A stretch of DNA of 64,000 bases from Oehlia diaphana (Eukaryota; Glomeromycota; Glomeromycetes; Glomerales; Glomeraceae). Positions 1-10,779 of the stretch are shown piece by piece. Numbering within the stretch: the first letter of the stretch is position 1; the number at the start of each line of letters is the position of its first letter. The notes under the pieces are model-generated. The model saw only the letters and a program-made list of their open reading frames with translations. It made no database searches and was not told where the DNA came from. Location of the stretch: positions 45,249 through 109,248 of the forward strand of contig QZLH01000270.1 of the NCBI GenBank assembly GCA_003833135.1. Direction: 5' to 3'. The translations under genes and the position numbers were made by a program.

Positions 1-603
1 AGTTGATAATAACATGATTTTAGAAATGGCAATACTTTAGTATAAAAGAGCTGCATTGCAAAATAAAAATTAATGAACGAATATTGTTTGTATGATAATC
101 TTTATGATTTATCCTCATTTTCATGCTTTTTAAATTTATTCAAATAACGTATTTATTTATGTACAATTGCCAAAAAAAAAAAAAAAATTGGAATTTTGAA
201 AAACTGAAAAAGCGTTATCAGGTTATCTGGATAAATTAAAAAATTATCCGATATATATAAAATTCTTTATTATGTGTGTAAAACGTAAAACAAGTGGAGA
301 TAATATTTTTTCTTTTGGGTGAGTAACTTTATAAGCGAAATATTATTCTATATACGCGAAAATAATATTTCTTTCGCGTGGAACGAGAAAGACCTTTTTT
401 TTTATTATCAAATTAGTTGCGCAGCAGTAAATCATAGATTATTTCACATGACATACTAAGGTGACTCGACACCACTATTACTCAGGCTGCGATTATGGCA
501 TATTCTTTAATAATGAGATGTATAAGAGATTTTACAAAAATGTATACAGGCGTGTAACCCAATGATACAACTTGAATTATATAAAAAGTCTATTACATAC
601 CTG
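1..603. other. AT-rich intergenic sequence
   Basis: I see no gene here. The stretch holds A/T homopolymers (near 172 and 397) and AT-rich filler. It lies downstream of the minus-strand coiled-coil ORF, so it probably contains that gene's 3' untranslated region. A good donor-like AG|GTATGT on the minus strand sits just after the stop codon, so a 3' UTR intron is possible. Confidence 0.4.
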
Positions 604-1434
604 CTAGTATCGACCATTGTGAAATTTTTCGATATTTCTTTTCTGGTTGATCACTTCCAAACCAGCTATCGGAATACCGTCTCTAATATTTTTCGTGTCA
701 CTATATTTCTCAACAGTATCATTCTTTTTTTCATCTTCATCCACGTCCACTGCTGCTGTAGATTCTGCGCGGTTGTTAAATTCTCTTAATTCTTTTTTAA
801 TCTTATTAATTCCTTTTAGTAATTCACTTTTTTCGGTTTTATTTGTTTTTTCATTATTATTAATAAGATACTCAGCTTTATACAAATCTTCTTTAAGTTG
901 TTCAATTATTAATTTCTTTTTCATAGATTTCATAGATTCAATAAGATTATTTATTTCATTTATAATGTTTCCATCGATTTTCACTTGCGATTCTTCTTCA
1001 ATTTTAATTAATAATTCGTTTAGTTTATCCAAATGTCCACTAACATCTAATAATTCTTTTGTAGAACCTTCAACTTGAATAAATTTGTTAATTTCATTCA
1101 GTTCCACGATGGCATTTGGATTTGCTAATTTTTCATTAACATTTTTTAATTCCTTCATAAGATCGCTAATTACTGTTAATTCTTCAAATATTTTTATTAA
1201 TTCTCTTTTAATTTCTATTAATACTTTCGTAATTTTTTCTTGACGGTAGACATCATTATTATTTATTATTAATCCTGTTGTACCTCCGTCTTTTTCTGAT
1301 TCATATACTGGATTGTTGCCTTCTTTTAAGTCATCTTCAAGTTCTTCTAATAAGTTTTGTAAGTCATGTCTCATAAATTCATTAAGTACAATTTTAAATG
1401 CAAAAAATAAATTTATGATAAACGAAAATGTCAC
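604..1434 (-). CDS. Coiled-coil protein of unknown function
   Basis: This is a single-exon ORF of 276 codons, among the longest uninterrupted frames in the window. I do not recognise a family. The N-terminus (about residues 1-18) is hydrophobic and could be a signal anchor; an internal Met at about residue 21 would give a soluble form starting MRHDLQNLLEELEDD. Most of residues 22-235 is rich in Leu, Ile, Glu, Lys and Asn with heptad-like spacing, typical of a long alpha-helical coiled coil. Residues 225-245 form an acidic VDVDEDEKK stretch. The stop is followed within a few bases by a donor-like GTATGT on the same strand, so an alternative spliced C-terminus cannot be excluded. No catalytic motif is visible. 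A structural or scaffolding role is only inference. Confidence 0.55.
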   Translation of the reverse strand: MTFSFIINLFFAFKIVLNEFMRHDLQNLLEELEDDLKEGNNPVYESEKDGGTTGLIINNNDVYRQEKITKVLIEIKRELIKIFEELTVISDLMKELKNVNEKLANPNAIVELNEINKFIQVEGSTKELLDVSGHLDKLNELLIKIEEESQVKIDGNIINEINNLIESMKSMKKKLIIEQLKEDLYKAEYLINNNEKTNKTEKSELLKGINKIKKELREFNNRAESTAAVDVDEDEKKNDTVEKYSDTKNIRDGIPIAGLEVINQKRNIEKFHNGRY

Positions 1435-1543
1435 AAAGAAAAGACTAGAAGGGGAGAAAGAGAGGGAAAGGAAAAAGAATAAATAAGTACTGGAAAAACA
1501 AAAAAACTTTTATTCAATTTCTTTTTTTTTTTTTTTATTTAGT

Positions 1544-2361
1544 TTAGATTGGTTTTTTCTTCACTTTGTTGTATAAATATTCAACACTACCCGCATCTAT
1601 GCTAGTAAAGAGGATTGATAACACAAATTTTTCAATAGCGTTGCCACAAGTATAAATTGCAAATGTATTAATCTAAAAATAAAAGAAAGAAAAGGAGAAA
1701 AAAAAAAGGTGTACAAAAATTTTTTGTCAGGGTTAAATTAATAATTTAATGAGTCTTAATAATAATATTATATATTTACCCGAAAAGCAAGTATTAAAAG
1801 TATGATATTTAGTGAAATTGACCCAAGTAAGTTGCCCAAAATTTTTTTCTAACCATCTTGCTATTATGTATAAGATTAAAAAACAAAAAAAAATTAGAGA
1901 TGAAATCCTTCATCCGAAAAAAAAAAAAAAAAAAATTAAGATTCTTACGTATGATTTGATATCCATATTGACCATCCAAATAATTTGTATATTCTCCAGA
2001 ACCAATGACAGTGGTAAGTTTATTCTTTATTAAAATATCTAAATCACTAACGATCAAACTAGAATTTCTTTCAGTTTTATAAATCATAATAGATAAAATG
2101 TATTGTTCGGATGAAACTGAAGTATCAATTTCACGTTATTCGTTCCGGATCAACCGGAATTGCTTTAGCCAATTCTTGTGTTAAATTATCAAAAAATTCT
2201 TTTTTTTTAACTTTGTCATTTTTAAAACTTTTGAAGTAAGTGGTCCCATCTAAAGTCAATCGAACTTTTCCTCTTACCAGTTGGTATTCAGGTACAAATA
2301 ATGATTCTACTGGTAATACCAATAAAATAATCGATAAAAGAAAAATAAAATATAACCTCAT
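1544..2361 (-). pseudogene. Secreted or membrane protein gene, frame broken
   Basis: The first exon starts at 2361 with a clear signal peptide (MRLYFIFLLSIILLVLPVES) followed by a small alpha/beta-like segment ending IPVDPERIT. The frame then stops at 2131, but the next frame is open and continues directly (DTSVSSEQYILS...), so one base appears lost or gained near 2131. The exon runs to a GTAAGA donor at 1948. A second exon (1780-1860) after a TAATAG acceptor encodes PRWLEKNFGQLTWVNF. A third candidate exon (1544-1672) after TTTTTAG is open for about 40 codons to a TAA, but its phase does not match exon 2, so either the protein ends just after the second intron or a second frameshift exists. 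The style fits small secreted proteins of Glomeromycotina; function is unknown. Long A tracts lie in the first intron, so sequencing error is a possible cause of the breaks. Confidence 0.5.
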
Positions 2362-3061
2362 TTTAAAAAAGTTGAATTTAATTTTTAGAGATGAATTCTT
2401 TAAAATGGATTATCCCGAAAACCGAAAATTTTTTTAGGATATATTGACAAATTTTATTGAGCAAGACCTTTTTGGAAATTTGAAAAAGATTATACTTTTT
2501 TCGTTTGTGTAACAATGTTGTTAATATTATTGTTTTTTTTCAACGCGTACCATAGATTTTTCAATCGGGTTTCTGTTCAAAAACTTTTACGCCATTAAAC
2601 TAAAAAAAATTTTTTTTTTTTTTTCCTTCTTTTTTATGCAGTGTTTCTTTACTTTCAATTTCCATAAATGACCATTTAATTCAAAAATATTATTAAACAA
2701 ACTATCGATAAGGTTAGAAAACGGACAAATGAACATCATTGCATATTTTTTATATAATTTAATAGATGAAGCAATTGTTCGAAGTTATAAAGAATCTAAA
2801 TTTATTCATCGTGCATCATTCATTGCTTGGGCGTTAAAAAAAAAAAGAAAAATAAATTTTTTTTTTTTAATAAAACTAAAAAAGTAAATTAAAATAAAAA
2901 AAAAATCAATCTAAATTTGTTTACATTTGAACAAAATTTGGGATCCGATCCTCTTTAACGTACTTAATATCCTTTTAATATATAATACTGAGCAAAACGA
3001 GAACAATTTAAAAACAAAAAAAAACAATTTTTAATAAATTTTTTTTTTTTCAACAAATTAA
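2362..3061. other. Intergenic, AT-rich
   Basis: This stretch holds the presumed promoter of the minus-strand secreted-protein gene and several poly-T and poly-A runs. I see no gene. Its right edge is the TAA target-site duplication of the Harbinger element. Confidence 0.4.
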
Positions 3062-3188
3062 GAGCGTTCTCAAGCACCTCAATTGATAGACTGATGAATG
3101 ATCTGATTGGTCAAAAAAGTTTCAAAGAGTTTCTTATTTTGATGATCAACAAGCGAGCTAAAAATCCTCAATGATCTTCAATTGATAG

Positions 3189-4554
3189 ATGATGCTCAAT
3201 CATTACAATAATTTACTTTGTTTTTTTATGACAAAAATGAGTTCTCAACAAGCTCTTTTGCAATATAAAAAAATTATTATTTTATTCTTAATGCAAGAAA
3301 ATTTTAAAAGAAATAATAGAGACTTTTACACAAATATGAATTATCTTTTAACTTTTACTCAAATTATAGAAAGTACTCTTATTCCATATTTTACTTATCT
3401 GAACTCAAAAATTTCCCAACAAAAAAGACCTAAAACTGAAGGATTTTGGGTAGATGTTTTCCCATATTTAACAGATGAAGGTCACAATTCTTTTCAAAAA
3501 TATTTTTGTATTATTTGTATTACATTTAACACAATTGTTACATGATTGGAAAGTCACTCTGCCTTTAATTTAAGTGCATCTAATACAACTCCTATGTGGA
3601 AGCAAATTGCCATTATATTATGGCATTTGGCAAATGGAGTAGGAATAAGAACATTAGAACAAACTTTAAGGATAAGTCAAGGTTCAGTTAGTCATTTTAC
3701 TGATAGATTTATAGAGACTTTGTTGGATTTGGAATGTAACAGAATTGCATAGCCACGAGGGGCAAGATTGGCAACTGTAATACAAGGGTTTGAATGTGAA
3801 GAAATACAATCAGGAAATCGCAAATTGCCAAATGTTATTAGTGCTATGGATGGAACACATATTCCTATTCATCCACCTTCTAAGAATAGTTTCCGATTTG
3901 TAAATCACAAAGGCTATCATTCTATTAATCTTCTTGGATTTGTTGATTATCAGAGACGATTTACTTTTATACATGTTGGTGTAGCAGGTTTGTATAAGGG
4001 TTAAACAATTAAAAATGCATATTTTAATTAAAGTAAGCTTTTATTAATTATAATATTACAAAGGAAGTGTACATGATGCTCATGTATTTGGCTGTACTTT
4101 ACTTAGCTATGAGATTAAGCATCATCTAGAAGAATGAGTACCAGAAGGTACTTACATTATTGCTAATTCAGCATATCCACTTCGAACATATTTAATGAAA
4201 GCATTTCCAGAGCATGACATATTGGGTCATTGAGAACGGCACTTTAATAAAATCCTTTCATCAATGAGAATGATTGTTAAATAAGCATTTGGAATTTTAA
4301 AGGGAAGGTGGAGAATTTTATTAAATGAACTTTATTGTACAAATTTAGAATGAATAATTAAAATAATTTATGCATGTTGCATTTTACATAACTTCTGTAT
4401 TGATAATGATAATTTATTATTTTCAGAAAATATTAAAGTAATTGATGAAACAGAAGAAAATAATATAGAAAGTGAAATTATGACAGATGATGAAGAAAGA
4501 ATAGCTGGTATTCATAAAAGAGATTATTTAGCAGATTACCTTATAAATTTTTAA
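3189..4554 (+). pseudogene. Harbinger transposase (HARBI1/DDE_Tnp_4 type), two exons, stop-riddled
   Basis: The frame is continuous except for nonsense codons. Exon 1 (about 3189-3987) includes a helix-turn-helix-like region (GIRTLEQTLRISQGSVSHF) and the catalytic block SAMDGTHIPIH followed by NHKGYHSINLLGFVDYQ, both hallmark HARBI1 motifs. A 76-base intron (3988-4063, donor GTTTGT, acceptor AAAG) splits the codon in VAG|SVHDAHVF. Exon 2 carries GTYIIANSAYPL and AFGILKGRWRIL...ACCILHNF, again family hallmarks with the later catalytic acidic residues. In-frame stops lie at 3543 (TGA), 3750 (TAG), 4135, 4231 and 4351 (TGA) and 4282 (TAA). No frameshift is needed anywhere, so the gene has decayed by point changes only. 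The stop at 4552-4554 is the natural end. Confidence 0.88.
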
Positions 4555-5571
4555 AATTTTAGTAGAAATTGCTTAAAAATATCCATTTGCTCTTTGTGTT
4601 GATTTTGCTGAATTTCTGTAGTATGAATATGTTAACGATCTATTGCTTCAATAATAGTTGCTATTTGTTCTTTAATAAAAGATTGAAATTCTTCAATAAC
4701 ATTTTCTTTTTACCCCAATTTTTCTATTCTTTCTTTTTGGAGTAATCTGATTATTAAATGCAAAAAATTAAGTACAAATAGTTTAATAGTTTAAATATAA
4801 AATAATATTATACAATAAGCACCTGTTCTGATCGTTCATCATCATTATAATTATTATTATCATTTTTATTATTTGTGCTGTCATCTTGCATTTTATGTTT
4901 AATACCACAAACTGAATCACTTGTAATAGATGCCTGAACACTTAGATTATTTCTTAAATATTTATCAATATCATTATAGAATTCTCAGTCATTCTGTATA
5001 GGCTCTTCACCAGTACATGAAATGGTATCTTTAATATCTCTATATTTTTGAAAAACTGTGTCCTATTTTTATTGAATAGAAACTTTAAAACGTTCTTTTA
5101 AAACAGGACTTGCAACATTAGAAGATTGTATATTAGAAACAATATTATCACAAATTTGGCCTTTTTCCTTCAGATCTTTAACTTTTTGCAAAGCTTGTTG
5201 ATGTTCTTCAACCTCTTTAATAAGTATTTGAATTTCTGCTGCTGTCCATCGATTTGATGGCTTGCTAGTACAATTGGTGTAGGTGGAATTGAAATTAAAG
5301 TTGCATAACTAGAAGAAATAGCAACAGGATTATTACAATCAATAGAAGAAGATGCCTATAAAAAAGAAATTTATAAAAACCTATATTATATTTAAAAAGA
5401 ATATGTATTTACTTTTTCTTGTCATATAACTTCATTTAAAGCCAATATTTGACTTTGCTGTTACAAAAAAAGTTGCAAGTTCGTAAAATCATTTAAAGTG
5501 ATTACATTAAAAATTGGATTTAAAATTTTGGCAACTGGTTGAGGTTTTTTATTGAATTTTTTATTAGACAT
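4551..5571 (-). pseudogene. Harbinger second ORF, Myb/SANT-like DNA-binding protein, decayed
   Basis: Read on the minus strand from an ATG at 5571 (MSNKKFNKKPQPVAKILNP). A later block holds NRWTAAEIQILIKEVEEHQQ, a trihelix/Myb-like start with the conserved W-T-x-x-E spacing, then RFKVSIQ-stop-K and KYRDIKDTISCTGEEPIQ. The last exon reads ERIEKLG-stop-KENVIEEFQ and ends at 4551, overlapping the transposase stop. Stops are present in every exon, and intron-like gaps lie near 5340-5425 and 4745-4830. In PIF/Harbinger elements a Myb-like protein works with the transposase for nuclear import and end binding; that role is inferred from the family and the tail-to-tail placement. Confidence 0.75.
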
Positions 5572-6014
5572 GTCAAAAACTATAAAATTGGTTATCATAA
5601 AAACAAACTGTTGCTTAAAAAATTTATATTAAACTATAAAAGAGGCATGTTCAAGCTAAATCAAACTTATAATTCTATTGATCTCATCATTGATTGTAAT
5701 ACTTGAACATAATGACATCACTATCAGGTCTAATTGAGGAAGATACTTGAGAACAGTCTAAGTCCTAACAAATGAATTCTATTCTGACAGAAATCGATAT
5801 TGGTAAATAATATTTGATAGTATTAAAATAGAATTTTTCTAACTATCAACGGAGATGATGATCACCGGTGACTAAAATTATGATGATTGACTAGCATTAA
5901 AAAATAAAGTAGTAAAAAAATTGATAATTCTGCCTAATGGTGATAATCACCCCCAATGATTTGAAGTAAAAGAACATTAATAAAATTGATACTAATACTG
6001 ATAAATTATATTAA

Positions 6015-7494
6015 TAGATCAACATAAGTCTATTATTAATTCACATTTACATAACAATAAGCCTATTACTAAGATAACAATATCACCAAAAAGAAAATAC
6101 CTCATTACTTATAGTGAAAATGATCAATTAATTGTCGGTTGGAATGTCAAAGATAAAGATGAAAGTCTACTTAAATTAAACAAAAATTCAAATTAAGTAA
6201 TAAAACAGACGAAATATGTATTTCTAATAATAAAATACTTGTACGTCTTTATGATATGTTTAATAAAAGTACTACTATAAAAAGTAAATGACAATTATTA
6301 CAATTTTTTGCAGATTTGTATGTTTTGTCTAATTATGTAATTTAATTATAATTAATTAGTAAAATATACAACATGGCGTCAAAGAATATTCAAAATATTA
6401 AATTAAATCTTGACTTTTATTATTATAATTATTGCATATTTAACTTTAACAAAAAAGATAAACTTATATTATTTGGTGAACCTCTTGACAAATTTATTTA
6501 TATTTATTCTAAAGATAATAAATGAAAATGTAAAAGAATATGTAAGATATCAAATAATTTTGAAGTGATTAGCATATCAAATAATAAGCTTTTTTTATAT
6601 TCAGATAATTCTATTTATGAATGGGATCTTATTACTGAAAAAAGTATAAAAATATTTAATAGTGACGAAAAAATATATGATTATAAAAAGGTAATAAAAT
6701 ATATTGAATTATTCTATTTAAAAATACTTTTAATTAATTATTATTAGTTTTATCTTAAACTTTTAAGTCAGATATCAAAATTTTTAGTAATAAGGAGTTT
6801 ATTTGTATAAAAATCATGAATAAACTTATTATTTATTTGAAAGAACTAAAAATTCCTATCACTTTGAATATTAATAATGGTAATTATTTTAGAGTTAAAA
6901 TTTTTATAATATAATTAAAATTTATACTAAATTATTATTTCATTTATTTAGTGTTATATACTCAAATATTTTATAATTTTATGCATCATACTGGCTTAAT
7001 TTCTTTATTACTTTCTTTAATAAGTAATAATAGTACTGAGAGTTCTATTACAATAGGCTATTTAAAAGAGGATAACATTTAAACTACAACTGAGTATGCA
7101 TTTGGAATCCTAAATAATAATATTTGAAAAGTTAAATTTAAAATATTATTAAAAATAATAAAAGAGGAGTTTTATCTGGATATCATTCAAACTACATTTA
7201 GAATCTCAGATAAAAATATTTGGAAGGTTATCATACTTAAAACGGTATTAAATTTAACTTGCGAAAATTCTAATGAAACTATTGAAAATTCTGATAAAAC
7301 TATTGACTGGTATTTTGATGATTATAACAAAAAACAAATAAAACAGATGATCACTTATCAAAATCATGTATTGATACTATTAATGCATTATCTCAAAGAG
7401 TCATAAAAGAAGAAGTAATCATAAAAACAATCATAAAAAATGATTTAATCAAGAATGAAAATTTGATTGTAGAAAAAATGAAATCTTATATTTA
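6015..7494 (+). pseudogene. N-terminal part of a WD40 plus ion-channel family gene, degenerate
   Basis: Fragments in changing frames match the order of a large protein family I recall from Rhizophagus: a WD40-like N-terminal half joined to a TRP-like ion-transport C-terminal half. Visible pieces are ITISPKRKYLITYSENDQ and VGWNVKD (about 6075-6160), ISNNKILVRLYDMF (6215-6260), ISISNNKLFLYSDNSIYEWD (6565-6630), KIPITLNINN (about 6850), YNFMHHTGLISLLL (about 6970), EYAFGILNNNIWKVKF (about 7095), IDWYFDDYNKKQIKQM (about 7300) and LSKSCIDTINALSQRVIKEE leading to VEKMKSYI-stop (7345-7494). Many stops and frameshifts separate them. The C-terminal half continues after a Helitron-type insert at 9140-10135. 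Confidence 0.75.
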
Positions 7495-7879
7495 AATTTG
7501 TTGATATCGATCCCTATCACGTTTAGAATACCCTGTATAAATAATTTTCAATTGTGTAATATTTCAACTGTGTAATACTAATGTTATACTATAATCACGT
7601 GTAGCTTTAAACATGTGATCTCTTTGATGCTACGCAAATATCATTGATTAAATCTTAAAAAAATAAAATAAGAATCATATTTTTTGTTAAAATATAATAT
7701 TTAATAGGTTATTTAATCAGATACATAAAATATTAAAATTTTTAGTTCTTTAAGTTAATTTAAACAGTAAAAATAGTTTGTTTAAACTTTATACTCATAC
7801 AAATATAATATATATGTAATAAAATTAATTGAAGTTTAAGTTTAATAAAGCAATGTAAATTGAGTTGAATAAAAAAATA
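7495..7879. other. AT-rich spacer between WD40 pseudogene and Helitron fragment
   Basis: No coding signal. The GC-richer string GATCCCTATCACGTTTAG near 7510 marks a composition change and may be the left junction of the Helitron-derived insert, but I cannot prove a boundary. Confidence 0.3.
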
Positions 7880-9060
7880 TTTAATTTACATGGATTTCAT
7901 TTGCTCTATATCTTATGGTTCAGAACTAACTTCGATCTAAAGCTTCAAATGCATATCAATTCATTATTGGGGCTTCATCCCAAATGATTAAACTTGTAAG
8001 CAAACTTTGAAAGATATTATAAAGGTTTTTAATCCAATTTTAGAAGGAAAACCATTTAGAGGTAAGGTTGTATTATTTGAAGGTGACTTTCAGCAAATTC
8101 TTCTTGTTGTTGTAGAGAGAAGACGTGAAGATATTGTTGAATTATGTTTATGTCAATATACTCTGTGGAAGAATACAGATGTTATGAAACTAAAGATTAA
8201 CATACATCTTTTTAATGCTATTAATAATTCTGATACTGCTGAGCAAGCTGAATTTGCTAAATAGCTACTTAAGATTAGAGAAGGTTATGTTCCAGACTTC
8301 TGACAATTTCTAAAACAGAAAGTGATACTATTATGCTGAAGATATTGGTTTATCATCTCAAGACTTAAATGATCCAATTGACTTTATGTATCCTGATCCT
8401 TCAATATATTTGATCTCAAGTAGTTTGTTGAATGTGGAATACCTGTCCTACAAATGAATATGTTAACTCCATCAATACTATTATTATGAATCAATTTCCT
8501 TGAGAAGCAGTTGAATATCTCAGTGTAAAGGATGCAGATGATCAGTGGTTACTTACTCTTTAACCGTTGGTGGTCTTCCACCTCATAAGTTAATATTGAA
8601 ATTGGAAGCTCCAATTATACTATTACATAATCTTCAACTTAACAAGATTAATTTGCCATACTTTTCAGAAGCATGTCATTGAAGCAAAATAATTAATGGA
8701 AATCATTCTGGAACTAGAGTTTTTATTTCTTGCATTATGATATCTCCTTCAGATACAGATCTACCTTTTATATTCAAACGTCATCAATTTCCAGTACAGC
8801 CAGCATTACTGCATTAGTAATGACCATAAATAAGTCTCAAGAACAAACATTAAACTGGGTTTGCTTATATTTGTGTTTTCTTATAAACAATTCTATTTTA
8901 CCTATTCAAGAGTAATATCAAGAAAAAATTTGAAAATTCTTATTACTAAACGGCAAGGCAAAAACTTTAAATAGAATCTATTTAGGTTATTTTATCATGC
9001 TATTCAATTGTTATTTGTTCAGATAGCTCATGTAAAATACAAAGAAACTGTTTTAAAGAC
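7880..9060 (+). pseudogene. Helitron-type PIF1-like helicase fragment
   Basis: Pieces of a Helitron helicase C-terminal region appear in order. FRGKVVLFEGDFQQIL (about 8055-8100) corresponds to the helicase GGDFRQ motif, with a Gly-to-Glu change. Next come RRREDIVELCLCQ and LKINIHLFNAINNSDTAEQA (8120-8250), then GGLPPHKLILKLEAPIILL-like sequence (about 8570-8620), and a late motif ALVMTINKSQEQTLN (8808-8855), which matches the AMTINKAQGQT motif of PIF1 helicases. The downstream SRVISRKNLKILIT (about 8905-8950) is the usual end of the domain. Frameshifts and stops are frequent. No rolling-circle (Rep) domain is visible, so only the helicase end of a Helitron is present. Confidence 0.8.
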
Positions 9061-9139
9061 AAATTTAATTAAAATCTCATAATTGACACCTATTTTCAAT
9101 TGTATTATGCTGCTATAAATATTAAACCTACGAACTTGG

Positions 9140-10135
9140 GGTAATGCCTAGGATATTGGTTAGTTATACTGAAGATTTTTGATATTAATAGCGGGAAAAT
9201 TTTAATTTGTGAAAGAGTTAATTATTTTACTGAATATCAAGAACCACTTGGTATTGAGTTATCTAATGACAATAATATCATAATTTTGACAACAAAAGGT
9301 CTTTTTATTTATCATTTTAATGAAAATAATAACAAATCAATTTCCTTAAACTATTACTATTCACATTATTATTTAATATTATAGATTTAATTGCATTTCT
9401 GCTTCCAATTTACACTTCTATTTATTGACTTCTAACACATAATAAAAATATTCAGTTACTTTCTTTTTCATGCTTATTTTTAGATATAAAGTTTCTGTTA
9501 TTTTTTAGAGTATTTGAAACTTTTGGTGTATACTTTGCAATAATTATTAGTGTTGGAAAAAAGTTTTTTCTTTTTTAGTGGTTTGTTTATTATTATTATT
9601 AATTTTTTGCATACATTTAACATTTTATTGTCACCAAAATCTAAATTTTCTCCTGGTGATTATGCTAATACAAATCTTAAAAATAATAGTGATTCAAATA
9701 ATCCTTGGAATATAGCTTTTACCTATTATCAAGTATTTGAAAATGGAATAGTTAATCCAAATCCATATTTGATTCAACAACCTGATGAAAATACAAATAT
9801 GTTTATAGATTTTGGGACTGCTACTTTTGCAATTTATAAATTCATAAATTCTTAACAGGTAAGCGATTTTTTTCATATTTTCATAATATTTCATTACATA
9901 TTTTTGCAAGTAATTTTAATAAAATATTATTCTATCATAGGAGATTCAGGTGCATTAAATTGGACATATAAAAATAATCTCATTCTTGATTGTTGTATAT
10001 CTTATGAATTTGTTTATTGGATTACTCAGTAATGCAATTGAAAAAGATAATAATAGGGTGTCATATTTATTACAGAAAGCGGAGGTATACTATTGTCATT
10101 ATTTGATTTAGTTATTAATTTTCTTAAAAGATTCT
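9140..10135 (+). pseudogene. C-terminal (ion-transport) part of WD40/ion-channel family gene
   Basis: Reads FDINSGKILICERVNYF, then EPLGIELSNDNN and LTTKGLFIYHFNENNN (about 9170-9340), followed by FLDIKFLLFFRVFETFGVYF (near 9480) and a channel segment at 9550-9855 with GLFIIIINFLHTFNILL, PWNIAFTYYQVFENG and QQPDENTNMFIDFGT. A canonical intron follows (GTAAGCG donor at about 9857, ATAG acceptor at about 9940), then GDSGALNWTYKNN and VYLMNLFIGLLSNAIEKD, which is the last transmembrane helix and post-pore region. Just before the donor a small tandem duplication (ATAAATTC repeated) breaks the frame. Taken with 6015-7494 this is one gene split by the Helitron-like segment; roughly 150 residues of the middle are missing. 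Confidence 0.75.
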
Positions 10136-10177
10136 TGTGAAATTGAACTATTTATCTTGCATATCACTCTTTCACTC

Positions 10178-10560
10178 TGGATAAATTCTCCACCAAACGA
10201 ATAATTCTCTTATTTTATACCATACATATTTGGTATAGCATATTGCGCTTCATAACGACTTAACATTTTCCTCCTATCGTCTTCCGAATTATACTTTTCA
10301 CGTGGAGAATGAATTAATTCATCTTCTTCAGACATTACATGATTCAAATTCTTATTTTTTTGTTTTTCTTGCCAGTTTTGCAATTCTTCTGTAATTAATT
10401 CTTTTAATTGGACTACTAACCCGATTTTAAGTTTTTAGATTATTCACCTTGCTCTGGAGTGCCACAATATGACTTTTATATTTTCTAATTAATTCTGACG
10501 TTGTTGCCTTGAGAGTTCTTCATTTTTCCACCCTCGCTTATTTCTACTATTATTTGTCAA
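10178..10560 (-). pseudogene. Degraded coding fragment of unknown family
   Basis: On the minus strand, short protein-like pieces read NSRNKRGWKNEELSRQQRQ, LVVQLKELITEELQNWQEKQ and, after a short gap, EEDELIHSPREKYNSEDDRR followed by MLSRYEAQYAIPNMYGIK-stop. Residue use (charged, Gln-rich) is unlike random AT-rich translation. Several stops interrupt it. I do not recognise the family; it abuts the end of the ion-channel pseudogene on the opposite strand. Confidence 0.3.
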
Positions 10561-10779
10561 ACTGGATGCTAATTAACAACTTCATATATTAAATATCAAA
10601 TAAATTTTTTATGATGTTATTATGAACTTTATTATTAATCAATTGGATAATCCGATTAATCATGATTTATATTTTTTAATAAAATGTATTTATTATTCAG
10701 AAATTACAAATTTATATGGCTCTTTATTATCTGAAAAAATGACATTTTATTAATTTTAAATTTGTTAATTTCAGTTCCA

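Larger units (their letters stand above)
3059..5761 (+). mobile_element. PIF/Harbinger DNA transposon, decayed but structurally complete
   Basis: The element spans 3062-5758 and is flanked on both sides by TAA (3059-3061 and 5759-5761), the three-base target duplication typical of PIF/Harbinger. The ends are imperfect inverted repeats of about 45 bases: left GAGCGTTCTCAAG..., right (reverse complement) GACTGTTCTCAAG..., with further matches over CCTCAATT and ACTGATGAATGAT-like stretches. Inside are the two genes expected of this superfamily, a transposase on the plus strand and a Myb-like gene on the minus strand, meeting tail to tail near 4551-4554. Both carry premature stops, so the copy is not autonomous now. 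Confidence 0.88.

Noticed and set aside
3543..4353. TGA read as Trp (alternative code)
   Set aside because: Intact genes in the window use TGA as a normal stop (LDB17 ends with it), and the transposase also has TAA and TAG stops.
3189..4554. Classical RIP as the cause of the stops
   Set aside because: Many changes are at CpG (CGA to TGA) rather than only CpA, so a simple RIP signature is not shown; general deamination fits better.
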